Assembly: GCA_947630625.1 (NCBI GenBank)
Contig: CANRIL010000002.1
Span: 112,799-176,798, forward strand
DNA length: 64,000 bases
Reading direction: 5' to 3'
Origin: an uncultured Clostridia bacterium
Lineage (GTDB): Bacteria; Bacillota; Clostridia; Oscillospirales; CAG-272
The position numbers and the translations under genes were made by a program. The notes beneath the pieces are model-generated. The model worked only from the letters and a program-made list of their open reading frames with translations. It was not told the DNA's origin and ran no database searches. Below, in pieces: positions 1-9,857 of the stretch (within the stretch, counting starts at the first letter, position 1; each line of letters begins with the position of its first letter).

Positions 1-1839
1 GAGCCTTATGTAGACGATTTCGGCATATGTATAACATCGTCAGACGTTTCTTCGGCATCTGCCAAAATCAATGTGTCGGCACAGCTTGTAGGCAGCGGCA
101 GCGTATGCCACAAGATATATGCGCCTGACGGCAGCGAGGTAGCCGAGCTGACCGGCGAGGCGGGGACGGTCGAGGTTTCCTCGCCCTCGCTCTGGAGCGA
201 TCTCACGCCTGCCCTTTATACATTAAAGACAGATGTATATAATGCAGACGGCGAGCTGACAGACACGGTATCCACAAAATTCGGCATCCGCGACATCCGC
301 TTTGACCCCGATCGCGGCTTCTTCCTGAACGGCGTCCCGACAAAGCTGCGCGGCGTATGCCTGCATCACGACGCTGGAACGCTCGGCGCCGCCGTACCGA
401 AAGAAGTCTGGCGCCGCCGCCTTTCAAAGCTCAAAGCGTGCGGCTGCAACGCGGTGCGCACGTCCCACAACCCGCCCGACCCCGACCTGCTTGACCTCTG
501 CGACGAGATGGGATTTTTGGCGATGGACGAGGCGTTTGACGAGTGGGAAGCTCCGAAGAACAAGTGGTGGCAGGGACACAACGTCCGCCCGCCAAAGCTC
601 AACGGCTACTATGAGGACTTTATCGAATGGGGCAAAAAAGACCTTCAGACGATGGTGCTGCGCGACCGCAACCACCCGTCCGTGATCATGTGGTCGATCG
701 GAAACGAAGTCGATTACCCGAACGACCCGTACGTTTACCCCGAATTCGGCATGATGACGGGCAACAACGACGCGGGTAAGAGCGAAGAGGAACGCCGCTA
801 TGACCCCAACCGTCCGCACGCCCGCAGGCTTGCCGAGATCGCGAAGCGCCTCTCCGGCTGGGTCAAGGAAATAGACACGACGCGTCCCGTCACGGCGGCG
901 CTCGCGTTCCCTGAGATGTCGGTGCGGATCGGATATATGCAGGCGCTCGATGTCGCGGGATATAACTACAAAGAGCAGTTCTACGCGGAGCACCACCGCG
1001 AGTTCCCGAACGCTTTCATATACGGCAGTGAAAACGGACACGGACCGCGTGAGTGGGAGTACGTCCGCGACAACGAATACATATGCGGGCAGTTCCTCTG
1101 GACGGGTGTTGACTATCTCGGCGAGGCGCAGGGCTGGCCTATCCGCTGCTTCGGTCAGGGACTTCTTGACCTTGCCGGATTTGAAACGGACCGTTATCTT
1201 GAAAGAGCCGTCATGTGGCGTCCCGAGCTGTCGGGGCATCTGCGCACCGTGCGCGAAGCGCGCCGGGGCAGACACGGCGAGATGCACGCGCCGTCCGCGT
1301 TCTGCTTCACAAACGGCGTCTCGGCGGAGCTGTTCGCCGACGGCGTATCGCTCGGAGCCGTGTCGCCCGAACACTACGTCTGCCACTGGGATATCTCCGG
1401 CTGCAAGCTCGACTCCGTTTACACAGTCACGGTAAAGGGAGCCGACGGGACCGAGATCGAGCTCCGCGAGCCAGAAAACGGCCCTGCCGCAAAGCTCGGC
1501 ACATACGTCTGGGACGGCGAGCTTTCAAACGGCGCATGGGAGATCCCGGATGAGGTCGCGCAGATCGAGCTTTCGCTGACTGACGAGTATGGCAGACTTG
1601 CCGCGCACGGCGGCGACTCGCATCCCGATATACGCGTGAACGTCACGGGCGGCGAGCTGATAGGGATCGAAAACGGCGACATCGCCGACCTTCTGAGCTA
1701 CGGAGAATCGCACCGCAAGATGTACCGCGGTCACATGATCGTCTACGTCCGCGGCGAGCGCGGAGGCGAGGCCGAAGTCACGCTCCACTGCCGCCAGAAC
1801 CGCGCGCTTGACAAGACTCTCAATATCAGATTCAAGTAA
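1..1839 (+). CDS. Glycoside hydrolase family 2 protein (beta-galactosidase-like), 5' end outside window
   Basis: The frame is open back to the first base, so the start codon lies upstream and about 612 residues are visible. After a short beta-sandwich end, a TIM-barrel holds the GH2 signatures: RTSHNPPDP, the acid/base Glu in SIGNEVDYP (codon 236 of the visible part) and a candidate nucleophile Glu in YGSENG (codon 344). The last 200 residues form beta-rich C-terminal domains. No signal peptide can be judged because the N terminus is missing. Family knowledge: retaining exo-glycosidases acting on beta-galactosides, glucuronides or mannosides; the substrate cannot be told from sequence. The next gene follows on the same strand after about 70 bases. 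Confidence 0.88.
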   Translation, partial: EPYVDDFGICITSSDVSSASAKINVSAQLVGSGSVCHKIYAPDGSEVAELTGEAGTVEVSSPSLWSDLTPALYTLKTDVYNADGELTDTVSTKFGIRDIRFDPDRGFFLNGVPTKLRGVCLHHDAGTLGAAVPKEVWRRRLSKLKACGCNAVRTSHNPPDPDLLDLCDEMGFLAMDEAFDEWEAPKNKWWQGHNVRPPKLNGYYEDFIEWGKKDLQTMVLRDRNHPSVIMWSIGNEVDYPNDPYVYPEFGMMTGNNDAGKSEEERRYDPNRPHARRLAEIAKRLSGWVKEIDTTRPVTAALAFPEMSVRIGYMQALDVAGYNYKEQFYAEHHREFPNAFIYGSENGHGPREWEYVRDNEYICGQFLWTGVDYLGEAQGWPIRCFGQGLLDLAGFETDRYLERAVMWRPELSGHLRTVREARRGRHGEMHAPSAFCFTNGVSAELFADGVSLGAVSPEHYVCHWDISGCKLDSVYTVTVKGADGTEIELREPENGPAAKLGTYVWDGELSNGAWEIPDEVAQIELSLTDEYGRLAAHGGDSHPDIRVNVTGGELIGIENGDIADLLSYGESHRKMYRGHMIVYVRGERGGEAEVTLHCRQNRALDKTLNIRFK

Positions 1840-1909
1840 ATTTTATGCGGGGAGAGAGCTTATTAAAAGCTTTCTCCCCTCTTTCAAAACTTTTATGGGA
1901 GGTGATACC

Positions 1910-2587
1910 GTGGCTTCATGGATGGTGCATCTGCGCGTCGCGGACGAGCTGCTTGACCGGCTCCCCGATATCATCCCGCTTGAATTCGTTTTCGGGAACA
2001 TAGCCCCCGATTCAGGCGTGCCGGGAGAAAACAGCGGATCGTATGACCCACCGAAAAAAGTATCTCATTTTCATGTGAACGAGAACGGTCACCGCGTCGC
2101 GGGATACGGCGTATACGCGGAAAAATATCTTTCGCCCAACCGCGTCAGCACGTATCCGCCCGAGGAATACTCTTTTCACCTCGGATATTTTTCGCACCTT
2201 TATACCGATTACCGCTGGACTTACGATATCCTCCGTCCGCTTACTGAGCGGGACGCCGAAAACTATGAAATGGACAGCGCCGCCGCCATACGGAAGTGGA
2301 AAAAGGACTGGTACGACCTCGATTTTCTTTATCTGCGCGAGCATCCCGATTTCCGCGCGTTCTCAATATTCACCGGCGCCGAAAGCTTTGAAAATAAGTA
2401 CCTCGATTTTTTCCCGAAGGACGCGTTCACGCTTTCCGGGAAAAGGGTAAAGGATTTTTATGCTGAAAAGCGTCAGGGGCTTGACCGCAGCTACACGTGG
2501 CTCACGCCGGAAGAAGCAGGCCGCTTTGTCTTTGCGTCAGCGGACATGCTCATCTTCGAGATATCGAAGATGCCCAAAAGAAAATAA
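1910..2587 (+). CDS. Zinc-dependent phospholipase C-like family protein (putative)
   Basis: A 225-residue cytosolic protein with no signal peptide. I chose the GTG at 1910 because GGGAGGTG sits six bases upstream; longer in-frame starts overlap the preceding gene. The N-terminal part (RVADELLDRLP, then FGNIAPDSG) and the histidine-containing GYFSHLYTDYRW resemble the zinc-dependent phospholipase C/S1-P1 fold proteins that Clostridia carry in uncharacterised form. Metal-binding His and Asp residues are plausible, but a complete site cannot be verified by eye. It follows the GH2 gene on the same strand and ends at a bidirectional hairpin. Family assignment is tentative and the substrate unknown. 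Confidence 0.55.
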   Translation: MASWMVHLRVADELLDRLPDIIPLEFVFGNIAPDSGVPGENSGSYDPPKKVSHFHVNENGHRVAGYGVYAEKYLSPNRVSTYPPEEYSFHLGYFSHLYTDYRWTYDILRPLTERDAENYEMDSAAAIRKWKKDWYDLDFLYLREHPDFRAFSIFTGAESFENKYLDFFPKDAFTLSGKRVKDFYAEKRQGLDRSYTWLTPEEAGRFVFASADMLIFEISKMPKRK

Positions 2588-2600
2588 CGTCAAAAATGAA

Positions 2601-2634
2601 GGGACAGACGAAATCGCCTGTCCCCCGCTTTTGT
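2601..2634. terminator. Bidirectional intrinsic terminator
   Basis: Inverted repeat GGGACAG / CTGTCCC (2601-2607 and 2618-2624), followed by CCGCTTTT on the plus strand and by TTCATTTTT on the minus strand. It lies between the convergent phospholipase-like gene and rubrerythrin and can serve both. Confidence 0.75.
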
Positions 2635-2646
2635 TGATCTGAACTA

Positions 2647-3198
2647 TTATTCGCCGAAGTATCTCTTGAGCAGACCGGCGAAAGCCTTGCCGTGTCTTGC
2701 CTCGTCGCGAGCCATTTCATGAACGGTGTCATGGATAGCGTCGAGATTGAGCTGCTTCGCCTTCTTCGCGAGCTCGAACTTGCCCGCCGTCGCGCCGTTC
2801 TCGGCCTCGACTCTCATCTCAAGATTCTTCTTTGTCGAATCGGTTACGACCTCGCCGAGAAGCTCCGCGAACTTCGCCGCGTGCTCAGCCTCTTCGTAAG
2901 CCGCCTTCTCCCAGTAAAGACCGATCTCGGGATAGCCTTCCCTGTGAGCTACTCTCGCCATTGCGAGGTACATTCCGACCTCTGTGCACTCGCCGTTGAA
3001 GTTGGCGCGCAGTCCCTCAACGATCTCCTCCGGAACATCCTTCTTGCCGACGCCGACAACATGCTCTGCCGCCCACGTCATCTCATTCTCAACGACCTCG
3101 ACGAATTTCTCGCCCGGCGCTTTGCAAAGGGGGCACTTGTCCGGCCTTACGTCCGACTCAACGATCTCACCGCAAACGGTGCATCTCCACTTCTTCAT
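2647..3198 (-). CDS. rbr: Rubrerythrin with N-terminal rubredoxin domain (NADH peroxidase type)
   Basis: A 183-residue cytosolic protein. The rubredoxin-like iron site comes first (Cys6-x2-Cys9 and Cys22-x2-Cys25), then a ferritin-like four-helix diiron domain with EEAEHAAKF and the closing [12 protein letters not shown]. This reversed order, rubredoxin before diiron domain, is typical of clostridial rubrerythrins that reduce hydrogen peroxide in anaerobes. It has its own promoter and a PerR-like operator just upstream, which fits peroxide-inducible expression. A single-gene transcript is likely: the next minus-strand gene downstream is absent and a terminator follows at 2601-2634. Confidence 0.95.
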   Translation of the reverse strand: MKKWRCTVCGEIVESDVRPDKCPLCKAPGEKFVEVVENEMTWAAEHVVGVGKKDVPEEIVEGLRANFNGECTEVGMYLAMARVAHREGYPEIGLYWEKAAYEEAEHAAKFAELLGEVVTDSTKKNLEMRVEAENGATAGKFELAKKAKQLNLDAIHDTVHEMARDEARHGKAFAGLLKRYFGE

Positions 3199-3233
3199 AA
3201 ATATGTACTTCCTTTCATGATATAAAACGTTCG

Positions 3234-3248
3234 GTATATTTATTATAC
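3234..3248. promoter_or_regulatory. PerR-like operator upstream of rubrerythrin
   Basis: On the minus strand the 15 bases GTATAATAAATATAC match 11 of the 14 defined positions of the Bacillus PerR box TTATAATNATTATAA. The site is the core of a perfect 7-5-7 inverted repeat (3232-3250). It lies just downstream of the -10 box, roughly at +5 to +19, where a bound repressor would block transcription. Confidence 0.65.
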
Positions 3249-3259
3249 CGCCAAAAAAT

Positions 3260-3288
3260 ATTATATCACCGTGCGCGCGTCATGTCAA
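3260..3288 (-). promoter_or_regulatory. Consensus sigma-A promoter of rubrerythrin
   Basis: Minus-strand TTGACA (3283-3288), 17-base spacer, TATAAT (3260-3265): a perfect match to the housekeeping consensus. Initiation would fall near 3253, just before the PerR-like box. Confidence 0.85.
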
Positions 3289-3352
3289 TCATCCGCCGCG
3301 CGCTTTTTTCTTGTCAAAGATGCGATTTGATCCGTCCCGTCACAATATAAGC

Positions 3353-6300
3353 TCAGCTGTTTATTAAAGATACGCCGATCGTGATCTCCTCAAGCACGTC
3401 GAGCAGCACGCGGACCGTATCGAGGGAGGTGAAGATCGTGACGTTGTTTTCCGACGCGCAGCGGCGTATCGCGACGCCGTCCTCGTAATGCACGCCGGAG
3501 AGGATCGCGCGGGTGTTGATGACGTAGCTCACATACCCGGAACGGATCGAATCGAGTATTTCCGTGCTCCCTTCGGAAATTTTGCGGCGGACGCGCGTGC
3601 GGATGCCGTGCGATTTCAAAAAAGATGCCGTGCCCGCCGTCGCCTCGATGTTGAAGCCCATATCGTAGAAGCGCCTCACGAGCGGCAGCGCCTCTTCCTT
3701 GTCTTCGTTTGCGAGCGTTACGAGCACAGTCCCGTAATTCTGGAGGTTGATGCCGGAGGCTATCATCGCCTTATACATCGCGCGGTGCAACTTTCTGTCG
3801 TATCCGATCGCCTCACCCGTAGACTTCATTTCGGGCGACAAATATGCGTCCATGCCGTTAAGCTTCGAGAACGAGAACGCGGGAACCTTGACGTACCAGC
3901 GCTTTTTTTCGTCCGGGTAAAGGTCGAGAATTCCCTGTTCGCGCAGGCTTTCGCCGAGGATCACCTTCGTCGCGATGTCGGCGAGGCTGTAGCCTGTCGC
4001 CTTCGAGAGAAACGGCACCGTGCGCGACGAGCGCGGGTTGACCTCGATTATATATACCTTGTCGTCTTTGTCGACTATGAACTGTATGTTGAAAAGCCCG
4101 ACGATCCCGATCCCAAGTCCGAGCTTTTTTGAATACGTGAGGATCGTGCCCTTGACCCTATTCGAAATACTGAACGTCGGATAAACGGAGATCGAGTCTC
4201 CCGAATGTATGCCCGTCCGCTCGACAAGCTCCATAATGCCCGGAACGAACACGTTGTGCCCGTCGCATATGGCGTCGACCTCGACCTCGCGCCCCTGAAT
4301 ATATTTGTCCACGAGGACGGGTTTGTCAACGTCGATCTCGACCGCGGTTTTCAGATAATGCCTCAGTTGCTCCTCATTTGCCACGATCTGCATCGCCCTG
4401 CCGCCGAGCACAAAGCTCGGACGGACGAGCACCGGATATCCGATCGTTTCCGCCGCGCGGACGCCGTCCTCGATGTTAGTCACCGCCTGCCCCTTCGGCT
4501 GGGGGATATTGAGCTCCGTCAGCACGCGCTCAAACGCGTCCCTGTTTTCCGCTCGTTCGATCGCCTCACAGTCCGTCCCGATGAGGCGGACTCCCCTCTC
4601 CATCAGCGGCTCGGCAAGATTTATCGCCGTCTGCCCGCCGAGCGTGGCGATGACGCCCTCCGGGCGCTCAAGCTCGATTATGTTCATCACGTCCTCCGGC
4701 GTCAGCGGCTCAAAATAGAGCTTGTCCGCCGTCGTGTAGTCCGTCGAGACAGTTTCGGGGTTGTTGTTTATTATTATAGCCTCGTATCCGGACGCCTTGA
4801 TCGTCCTGACGGCGTGCACGGTCGAATAGTCGAATTCGACGCCCTGCCCAATCCTTATAGGTCCCGCGCCGAGCACGATGATCTTCTTCCTGTCCGAGAT
4901 GACGGATTCGTTTTCTTCCTCGTATGTGGAGTAGAAATACGGCACGTAGCTCTCAAACTCCGAGGCGCATGTGTCAATCATTTTATATACGGGGAAAATT
5001 CCGAGCCGCCGCCGCTCGGCGAACACCTCATGCTCCGTTTTGCCGCATGCGTCCGCGATCGCGCGGTCGGAAAATCCCATCCGCTTCGCCGCGCGCAGCG
5101 TTTCCCCGTCAAGTCCGAAACTTGCAAGCTCGCGCTCCGCCATTACGATATTTGAAAGCTTGTCTATGAAAAAGCGGTCTATCTTCGTTGATGATGTGAT
5201 TTTTTCCTCCGGCACGCCGAGGCGCAGAAGCTCCGCTATCGCGTATATCCTGTCGTCTGTCCCTTCGGCGATATATGAAAGCAGCTCGCCTTCCGTTTTG
5301 CCGTCGAATTTTTTCATGTGAAGATGATATGCGCCGATCTCAAGCGAGCGGATCGCCTTAAGCAGGCTCTCCTCGAACGTCCTGCCGATGCTCATGACCT
5401 CGCCCGTCGCCTTCATCTGTGTGCCGAGGCTCGGATTTGCGTCCGTGAATTTGTCAAACGGGAAGCGCGGCATTTTCGTTACAACGTAGTCGAGCGCCGG
5501 TTCAAACGACGCCGGAGTATTCGCGAGCATTATCTCATCAAGCCGCATTCCGACCGCGATCTTCGCCGAAACGCGCGCGATCGGGTATCCGCTTGCCTTT
5601 GACGCGAGCGCCGACGAACGCGACACGCGCGGGTTGACCTCGATCAGATAATATCCGAACGATTCCGGGTCGAGCGCGAACTGCACGTTGCAGCCGCCCT
5701 CGATCCCAAGCGCACGAATTATCTTGAGCGCGCTGTTCCGGAGCATGTGGTATTCCTTGTTCGTCAGCGTCTGCGACGGGCAGACGACTATCGAGTCGCC
5801 CGTATGTATCCCCACCGGGTCGAGATTTTCCATGTTGCAGACAGTGATCGCGGTGTCGTTTCTGTCGCGGATGACCTCGTATTCGATCTCTTTATATCCC
5901 TTGATGCTCTTTTCAACGAGCACCTGATGGACGGGGGAAAGCGAAAGGGCGTTTTTCATTATATCGCGCAACTCGCCTTCGTCGTCCGCAAAGCCGCCGC
6001 CCGTTCCGCCGAGCGTGAACGCTGGGCGCAGAACGACCGGATATCCGATCTCTTCCGCCGCCTTGACCCCTTCCTCGATCGTGTTTGCCGTCATCGACGG
6101 GAGCACCGGTTCGCCGAGCTCGCAGCACAGCTCGCGGAATTTCGCCCTGTCCTCGGCGCGCTCGATCGACTCTATCCTCGTTCCGAGCAGCTCGACGCCG
6201 CATTCGTGAAGCACGCCCTTCTTATAAAGCTGGACGGCGAGATTAAGTCCCGTCTGCCCCCCGATGCCGGGCAAAATCGCGTCCGGCCGCTCGCGGCGGA

Positions 6301-6532
6301 CGACGCGCGCGATATATTCAAGCGTCAGCGGCTCCATATATACCTTATCGGCGACAGACGTGTCCGTCATTATCGTCGCCGGATTCGAATTGCAGAGAAT
6401 GACCTCGTAGCCCTCCTCCTTCAGCGCGAGACACGCCTGAGTGCCCGCGTAATCAAATTCCGCCGCCTGACCGATAACGATCGGTCCTGAGCCTATGACG
6501 AGTATTTTGTGCAGATCTGTCCGCTTAGGCAT
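3353..6532 (-). CDS. carB: Carbamoyl-phosphate synthase, large subunit
   Basis: This 1,059-residue subunit makes carbamoyl phosphate from bicarbonate, two ATP and ammonia channelled from CarA, feeding arginine and pyrimidine synthesis. The family start [18 protein letters not shown] is seen at the ATG at 6532; a codon three positions earlier is less likely. It has two homologous ATP-grasp halves (about 1-400 and 550-930), each opening with a GSGPI- or GAGPI-type nucleotide motif, a connecting domain, and a C-terminal MGS-like allosteric domain with [10 protein letters not shown]. Length is normal and no lesion is seen. It overlaps the end of carA by eight bases, indicating translational coupling. 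Confidence 0.98.
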   Translation of the reverse strand: MPKRTDLHKILVIGSGPIVIGQAAEFDYAGTQACLALKEEGYEVILCNSNPATIMTDTSVADKVYMEPLTLEYIARVVRRERPDAILPGIGGQTGLNLAVQLYKKGVLHECGVELLGTRIESIERAEDRAKFRELCCELGEPVLPSMTANTIEEGVKAAEEIGYPVVLRPAFTLGGTGGGFADDEGELRDIMKNALSLSPVHQVLVEKSIKGYKEIEYEVIRDRNDTAITVCNMENLDPVGIHTGDSIVVCPSQTLTNKEYHMLRNSALKIIRALGIEGGCNVQFALDPESFGYYLIEVNPRVSRSSALASKASGYPIARVSAKIAVGMRLDEIMLANTPASFEPALDYVVTKMPRFPFDKFTDANPSLGTQMKATGEVMSIGRTFEESLLKAIRSLEIGAYHLHMKKFDGKTEGELLSYIAEGTDDRIYAIAELLRLGVPEEKITSSTKIDRFFIDKLSNIVMAERELASFGLDGETLRAAKRMGFSDRAIADACGKTEHEVFAERRRLGIFPVYKMIDTCASEFESYVPYFYSTYEEENESVISDRKKIIVLGAGPIRIGQGVEFDYSTVHAVRTIKASGYEAIIINNNPETVSTDYTTADKLYFEPLTPEDVMNIIELERPEGVIATLGGQTAINLAEPLMERGVRLIGTDCEAIERAENRDAFERVLTELNIPQPKGQAVTNIEDGVRAAETIGYPVLVRPSFVLGGRAMQIVANEEQLRHYLKTAVEIDVDKPVLVDKYIQGREVEVDAICDGHNVFVPGIMELVERTGIHSGDSISVYPTFSISNRVKGTILTYSKKLGLGIGIVGLFNIQFIVDKDDKVYIIEVNPRSSRTVPFLSKATGYSLADIATKVILGESLREQGILDLYPDEKKRWYVKVPAFSFSKLNGMDAYLSPEMKSTGEAIGYDRKLHRAMYKAMIASGINLQNYGTVLVTLANEDKEEALPLVRRFYDMGFNIEATAGTASFLKSHGIRTRVRRKISEGSTEILDSIRSGYVSYVINTRAILSGVHYEDGVAIRRCASENNVTIFTSLDTVRVLLDVLEEITIGVSLINS

Positions 6533-7628
6533 GGCGCTCACCCCTCATCATTTCAATGAATCTGTCAAAAAGATATGTGCTGTCCTCAGGTCCCGGCGCG
6601 CTTTCCGGGTGGTACTGCACCGAAAACACGCGGTCGCGGACGCATTCGACGCCTTCAACCGTTCCGTCAAGGATATTGACGTGCGTGACAGTGAGCGGCG
6701 TATCCTTCAGGCTGTCCGCGTCGACGGCGAAGGAGTGGTTCTGCGACGTTATTTCAATTTTATTCGTTCTCAGATCGCGTACCGGGTGATTTCCGCCGCG
6801 GTGCCCGAATTTCAGCTTATACGTGCGCCCGCCGTAAGCGAGACTTATCATCTGATGGCCGAGACATATGCCGAACATCGGTATTTTTCCCATCAGCCTG
6901 CGCACGAGCGCGACAACGGGCAGAACGTCCGTCGGGTCGCCGGGGCCGTTTGAGAGGAATATCCCGTCCGGCTTCATCGCCATGACGGCGTCAGCGTCAG
7001 TATCGAACGGAACGACCGTGACGCGGCAGCCCTTTTTGCATAGGCACCGCACTATGTTCGTCTTCATCCCGCAGTCGACGGCAACGACGTGAAATTCCGC
7101 GTCCGGCGCGCCGTACGATTCGATCTCTTTTCTGCTGACCCTTGATACGGCGTCGTGCGGCGGGGCGTACTCCGCGATGCGGGCGACGGCGGCCTCGTTC
7201 GGTGTGTCGATATCCGTGATGATTCCGAGCTGCGAGCCGCGATTCCTTATCGAGCGGACGAGCCGCCGCGTGTCGATGCCCGAAATTCCGGGGATGTCAA
7301 ACTTTTTCATAAGCTCGCCGAGCGATTCGAATGAGCGCCAGTTTGACGGGCGGTCGTTATATTCCCTGACCGCAAGTCCGCCGATCGTCGGCGTCTTTGT
7401 CTCGAAATCGAGCTCGGCGATCCCGTAATTTCCGATAAGCGGGTACGCCATGACGACCGTCTGATACGTATATGACGGGTCGGACACGATCTCCTGATAT
7501 CCGACGGGAGAGGTGTTGAACACGACCTCCGTTATCCTTTCGCCCCCGGCGCCGAACGAATATCCGATGTATTCTTCCCCATCCTCGAGCACGAGCTTTC
7601 TGTCGCGCTCCCTCGTCAAAATGTCCAT
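6525..7628 (-). CDS. carA: Carbamoyl-phosphate synthase, small (glutaminase) subunit
   Basis: A 367-residue subunit that hydrolyses glutamine and passes ammonia to CarB. The N-terminal CPSase_sm domain includes [16 protein letters not shown]. The C-terminal class I amidotransferase domain has the nucleophilic Cys in FGICLGHQM and the catalytic His and Glu in [10 protein letters not shown]. The ATG at 7628 follows AGGGA at eight bases. It is first gene of carAB, with a good promoter 45 bases upstream. No attenuator or ARG box was recognised in the short leader. Confidence 0.97.
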   Translation of the reverse strand: MDILTRERDRKLVLEDGEEYIGYSFGAGGERITEVVFNTSPVGYQEIVSDPSYTYQTVVMAYPLIGNYGIAELDFETKTPTIGGLAVREYNDRPSNWRSFESLGELMKKFDIPGISGIDTRRLVRSIRNRGSQLGIITDIDTPNEAAVARIAEYAPPHDAVSRVSRKEIESYGAPDAEFHVVAVDCGMKTNIVRCLCKKGCRVTVVPFDTDADAVMAMKPDGIFLSNGPGDPTDVLPVVALVRRLMGKIPMFGICLGHQMISLAYGGRTYKLKFGHRGGNHPVRDLRTNKIEITSQNHSFAVDADSLKDTPLTVTHVNILDGTVEGVECVRDRVFSVQYHPESAPGPEDSTYLFDRFIEMMRGERHA

Positions 7629-7673
7629 CAGTGGAGTCCCTGCCTTTTTGAAAAATCATTTTCTCAAACTTGT

Positions 7674-7702
7674 ATTATACTACGGTTTCCCCGCCGTTAC
7701 AA
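7674..7702 (-). promoter_or_regulatory. Promoter of carAB
   Basis: Minus-strand TTGTAA (7697-7702), 17-base spacer, TATAAT (7674-7679). The -10 is perfect and the -35 matches four of six positions. The leader before carA is about 40 bases. Confidence 0.7.
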
Positions 7703-7774
7703 GGTGCGGTTTGCAATAAATTCGACGCTTTCTTTCATTTATTTTTGCAGTTATCGTAAATATGCCGTATCAGC

Positions 7775-7808
7775 CGGGAACCGGACGCACAAAATGCGTC
7801 CGGTTCCC
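7775..7808. other. Strong hairpin between amt-PII end and carAB promoter
   Basis: A 14-base perfect inverted repeat (7775-7788 and 7795-7808, core GAACCGGACGCA) with a six-base loop. There is no T-run on either side, so if it ends the amt transcript it is not a classical intrinsic terminator. The remaining bases up to 7845 show nothing else. Confidence 0.5.
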
Positions 7809-7845
7809 CTACATTATTTGAGGACGCGGCCGACGATGGCCTCCC

Positions 7846-9573
7846 TCATTCCACATCCTGAAGAGCGTCGTAACCCTCTTCTCCGGTGCGCACCTTTACG
7901 ACGTTTTCAACGTCGTAAACGAAGATCTTGCCGTCTCCGATGTGACCGGTGTAAAGCACGCGCTTAGCTGTCTCAATTACTGTTCTCACCGGCACGCGGC
8001 TGACAACGATATCGACCTGTACCTTCGGCATCAGGTTCGTTTCGACCGCAACGCCCCTATAGTATTCAGGCCTTCCCTTCTGCTGTCCGTAGCCCATGAC
8101 GTGCGAAACTGTCATGCCGGTGATGCCTATCCTGCTCATCGCGTCCTTGAACGCGTACAGCTTCTCCTCTCTGAACACTATCTCTATCTTCGTAAACTTT
8201 GGCGATGTACCGTCAAAGGATGGGACTTTCTTTACAGGCACCGCCTCGGCGACCGGAATGTCTCCCGAAACGGCATGCACATGGCTCGCCTCCGGCGAGA
8301 GGTCTGCATATCTTTCGACAGACGGCGCGAAATCGGCATATGCGGACGGCAGTCCGTGCTCCGTTATGTCAAGTCCCGCGATCTCCTCTTCCGCCGTCGC
8401 GCGTATGCCGTGCAGCTTCTTTATGAGTACAAACGTGATTATCATCGTCACGACCGCATATGCTGCGACCGAAACGAATCCGAGCAGCTGGAGCCCGAAC
8501 TGCTTCGGGTCGCCCGTATAAAGAAGTCCGCGCAGCCCTGCCGGGGCGTCCGGATTGGCGAGCAGCCCTACGGCTATCGTTCCCCACGCGCCGTTGCACA
8601 TATGGACGCCGACAGCGCCTACGGGGTCGTCTATGTGCAGCTTCAGATCGAGCACCTCTACGGCGACAACGATCAGAATGCCCGAAACTGCGCCGACGAC
8701 GGCGGCTCCTATCGCGTCAAACGCGTCGCACCCCGCCGTGACGCCGACAAGCCCCGCCAGAGATGCGTTCAGGCACATCGAAACGTCCGGCTTGCCGTTC
8801 TTTATCCACGTGAATATCATCGTCACGCACGTCGCGACGGACGGCGCTATCGTCGTTGTAAGAAAGATCGAGGCGAGCTCTGACGGAGTCGTCGCGGCGG
8901 CGCCGTTGAATCCGTACCAGCCGAGCCACAAAATGAAGACGCCGAGCGCGCCGAGCGGGATCGAATGGCCGGGGAACGCGTTTACCTTCACGACCTTGCC
9001 CTTTTCGTCGCGGACATATTTTCCGAGGCGCGGTCCGAGTATTATCGCGCCGACGAGCGCCGCGATGCCGCCGACCATGTGTATCGCGCAGGAGCCCGCG
9101 TAATCGTGGAAGCCGAGCTTCGCAAGCCAGCCGCCGCCCCAGATCCAGTGCGCCTCGATCGGATAAACGACGAGGGAGATCACCGCCGAATAAATGCAGT
9201 ACGCGGAAAACTTCGTCCTCTCCGCCATGGCTCCGGAGACTATCGTCGCCGTCGTCGCGCAGAAAACGAGATTAAATACGAACGTCGACGCGCCCGTGAA
9301 TCCCGACTCCGGGCTGGCGATAAACGCTTTGAAATTCGTAAATAGATCGAGATTCGGGATACCGATAAGCCCGAAAAGCGCGTCCTCGCCCATCATAAGC
9401 GAGTAACCCAAAAGCGAAAACACGACGGTGCCGATGCAGAAATCCATCAGGTTTTTCATGATGATGTTTCCGGCGTTCTTCGCGCGGGTGAAGCCTGTCT
9501 CGACCATTGCAAATCCCGCCTGCATCCAGAAGACGAGAGCTGCGCCGATGAGGTACCAAAATTCAATTGTCAT
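7846..9573 (-). CDS. amtB: Ammonium transporter Amt fused to a C-terminal PII (GlnK-like) domain
   Basis: A 575-residue inner-membrane ammonium channel with a built-in nitrogen sensor. I start at the ATG at 9573 (TIEFWYLIG), eight bases after GGAAAGGA. The Amt part (about 1-410) shows VFWMQAGFAMVETGF, the first pore His in CAIHMVGG and the second in GVHMCNGAWGT. After a roughly 60-residue linker, residues ~465-575 are a PII domain with GYGQQKG, the T-loop YYRGVAVETNLMPK and the B/C-loop GDGKIFVYD. Aligned on YRG...PK, the Tyr51 uridylylation position is Val, so control is probably by ATP/ADP/2-oxoglutarate rather than uridylylation. It diverges from the split glutamate synthase operon. Confidence 0.95.
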   Translation of the reverse strand: MTIEFWYLIGAALVFWMQAGFAMVETGFTRAKNAGNIIMKNLMDFCIGTVVFSLLGYSLMMGEDALFGLIGIPNLDLFTNFKAFIASPESGFTGASTFVFNLVFCATTATIVSGAMAERTKFSAYCIYSAVISLVVYPIEAHWIWGGGWLAKLGFHDYAGSCAIHMVGGIAALVGAIILGPRLGKYVRDEKGKVVKVNAFPGHSIPLGALGVFILWLGWYGFNGAAATTPSELASIFLTTTIAPSVATCVTMIFTWIKNGKPDVSMCLNASLAGLVGVTAGCDAFDAIGAAVVGAVSGILIVVAVEVLDLKLHIDDPVGAVGVHMCNGAWGTIAVGLLANPDAPAGLRGLLYTGDPKQFGLQLLGFVSVAAYAVVTMIITFVLIKKLHGIRATAEEEIAGLDITEHGLPSAYADFAPSVERYADLSPEASHVHAVSGDIPVAEAVPVKKVPSFDGTSPKFTKIEIVFREEKLYAFKDAMSRIGITGMTVSHVMGYGQQKGRPEYYRGVAVETNLMPKVQVDIVVSRVPVRTVIETAKRVLYTGHIGDGKIFVYDVENVVKVRTGEEGYDALQDVE

Positions 9574-9616
9574 ACTTTTTTCCTTTCCCGATATAGACAA
9601 TTTTTGTGGCAAAGGG

Positions 9617-9650
9617 AAAGGCGCCCCCGGTTAAAACCGAAGACGCCTTT
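9617..9650 (-). promoter_or_regulatory. Hairpin in the leader of amt-PII mRNA
   Basis: On the minus strand AAAGGCGTC (9642-9650) pairs with GGCGCCTTT (9617-9625), with one G-U pair. Inside lies a second stem, CGGTT/AACCG. The structure starts about ten bases after the expected transcript start and ends 40 bases before the coding region. No T-run follows, so it may affect stability or translation rather than termination. It matches no riboswitch I recognise. Confidence 0.5.
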
Positions 9651-9666
9651 GCCTTCCACGGGCATG

Positions 9667-9695
9667 ATTATAACTCAACTCAATCGACTTGTCAA
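9667..9695 (-). promoter_or_regulatory. Consensus sigma-A promoter of amt-PII
   Basis: Minus-strand TTGACA (9690-9695), 17-base spacer, TATAAT (9667-9672); both boxes perfect. The opposite promoter for the glutamate synthase operon begins about 60 bases away. Confidence 0.85.
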
Positions 9696-9757
9696 CCCCT
9701 CTTTTGCAGTTTTCAAAAATTTTTCTTGCAATTTTTGAGCGGACAAGCAGTTGCCTA

Positions 9758-9786
9758 TTGACATTTTGACATTTTGGGTATACACT
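9758..9786 (+). promoter_or_regulatory. Probable promoter of the split glutamate synthase operon
   Basis: TTGACA (9758-9763), 17-base spacer, TACACT (9781-9786). The -35 is perfect and the -10 matches four of six. A second TTGACA at 9766-9771 forms a short direct repeat. It is divergent from the amt-PII promoter, so one regulator could act on both. Confidence 0.55.
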
Positions 9787-9857
9787 ACTTGCATGCGGCG
9801 CAAAAGCTGTCGCCTTTTTTGCCGCCGCGATCCTATGATATTTCAAGGATACCTACA

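Noticed and set aside
424..1386. Long minus-strand reading frame opposite the GH2 gene
   Set aside because: It mirrors GC-rich codons of the real gene, has Arg/Val-rich composition without domain motifs and no ribosome-binding site.
4205..5155. Plus-strand frame opposite carB
   Set aside because: carB is intact and canonical; this is codon shadow.
7629..7673. PyrR-type attenuator before carAB
   Set aside because: The leader of about 40 bases has neither a terminator nor an anti-terminator stem.
9617..9650. Glutamine riboswitch in the amt leader
   Set aside because: The hairpin does not show the conserved glnA-motif bases or an ANTAR dual-hairpin with the expected loop residues.
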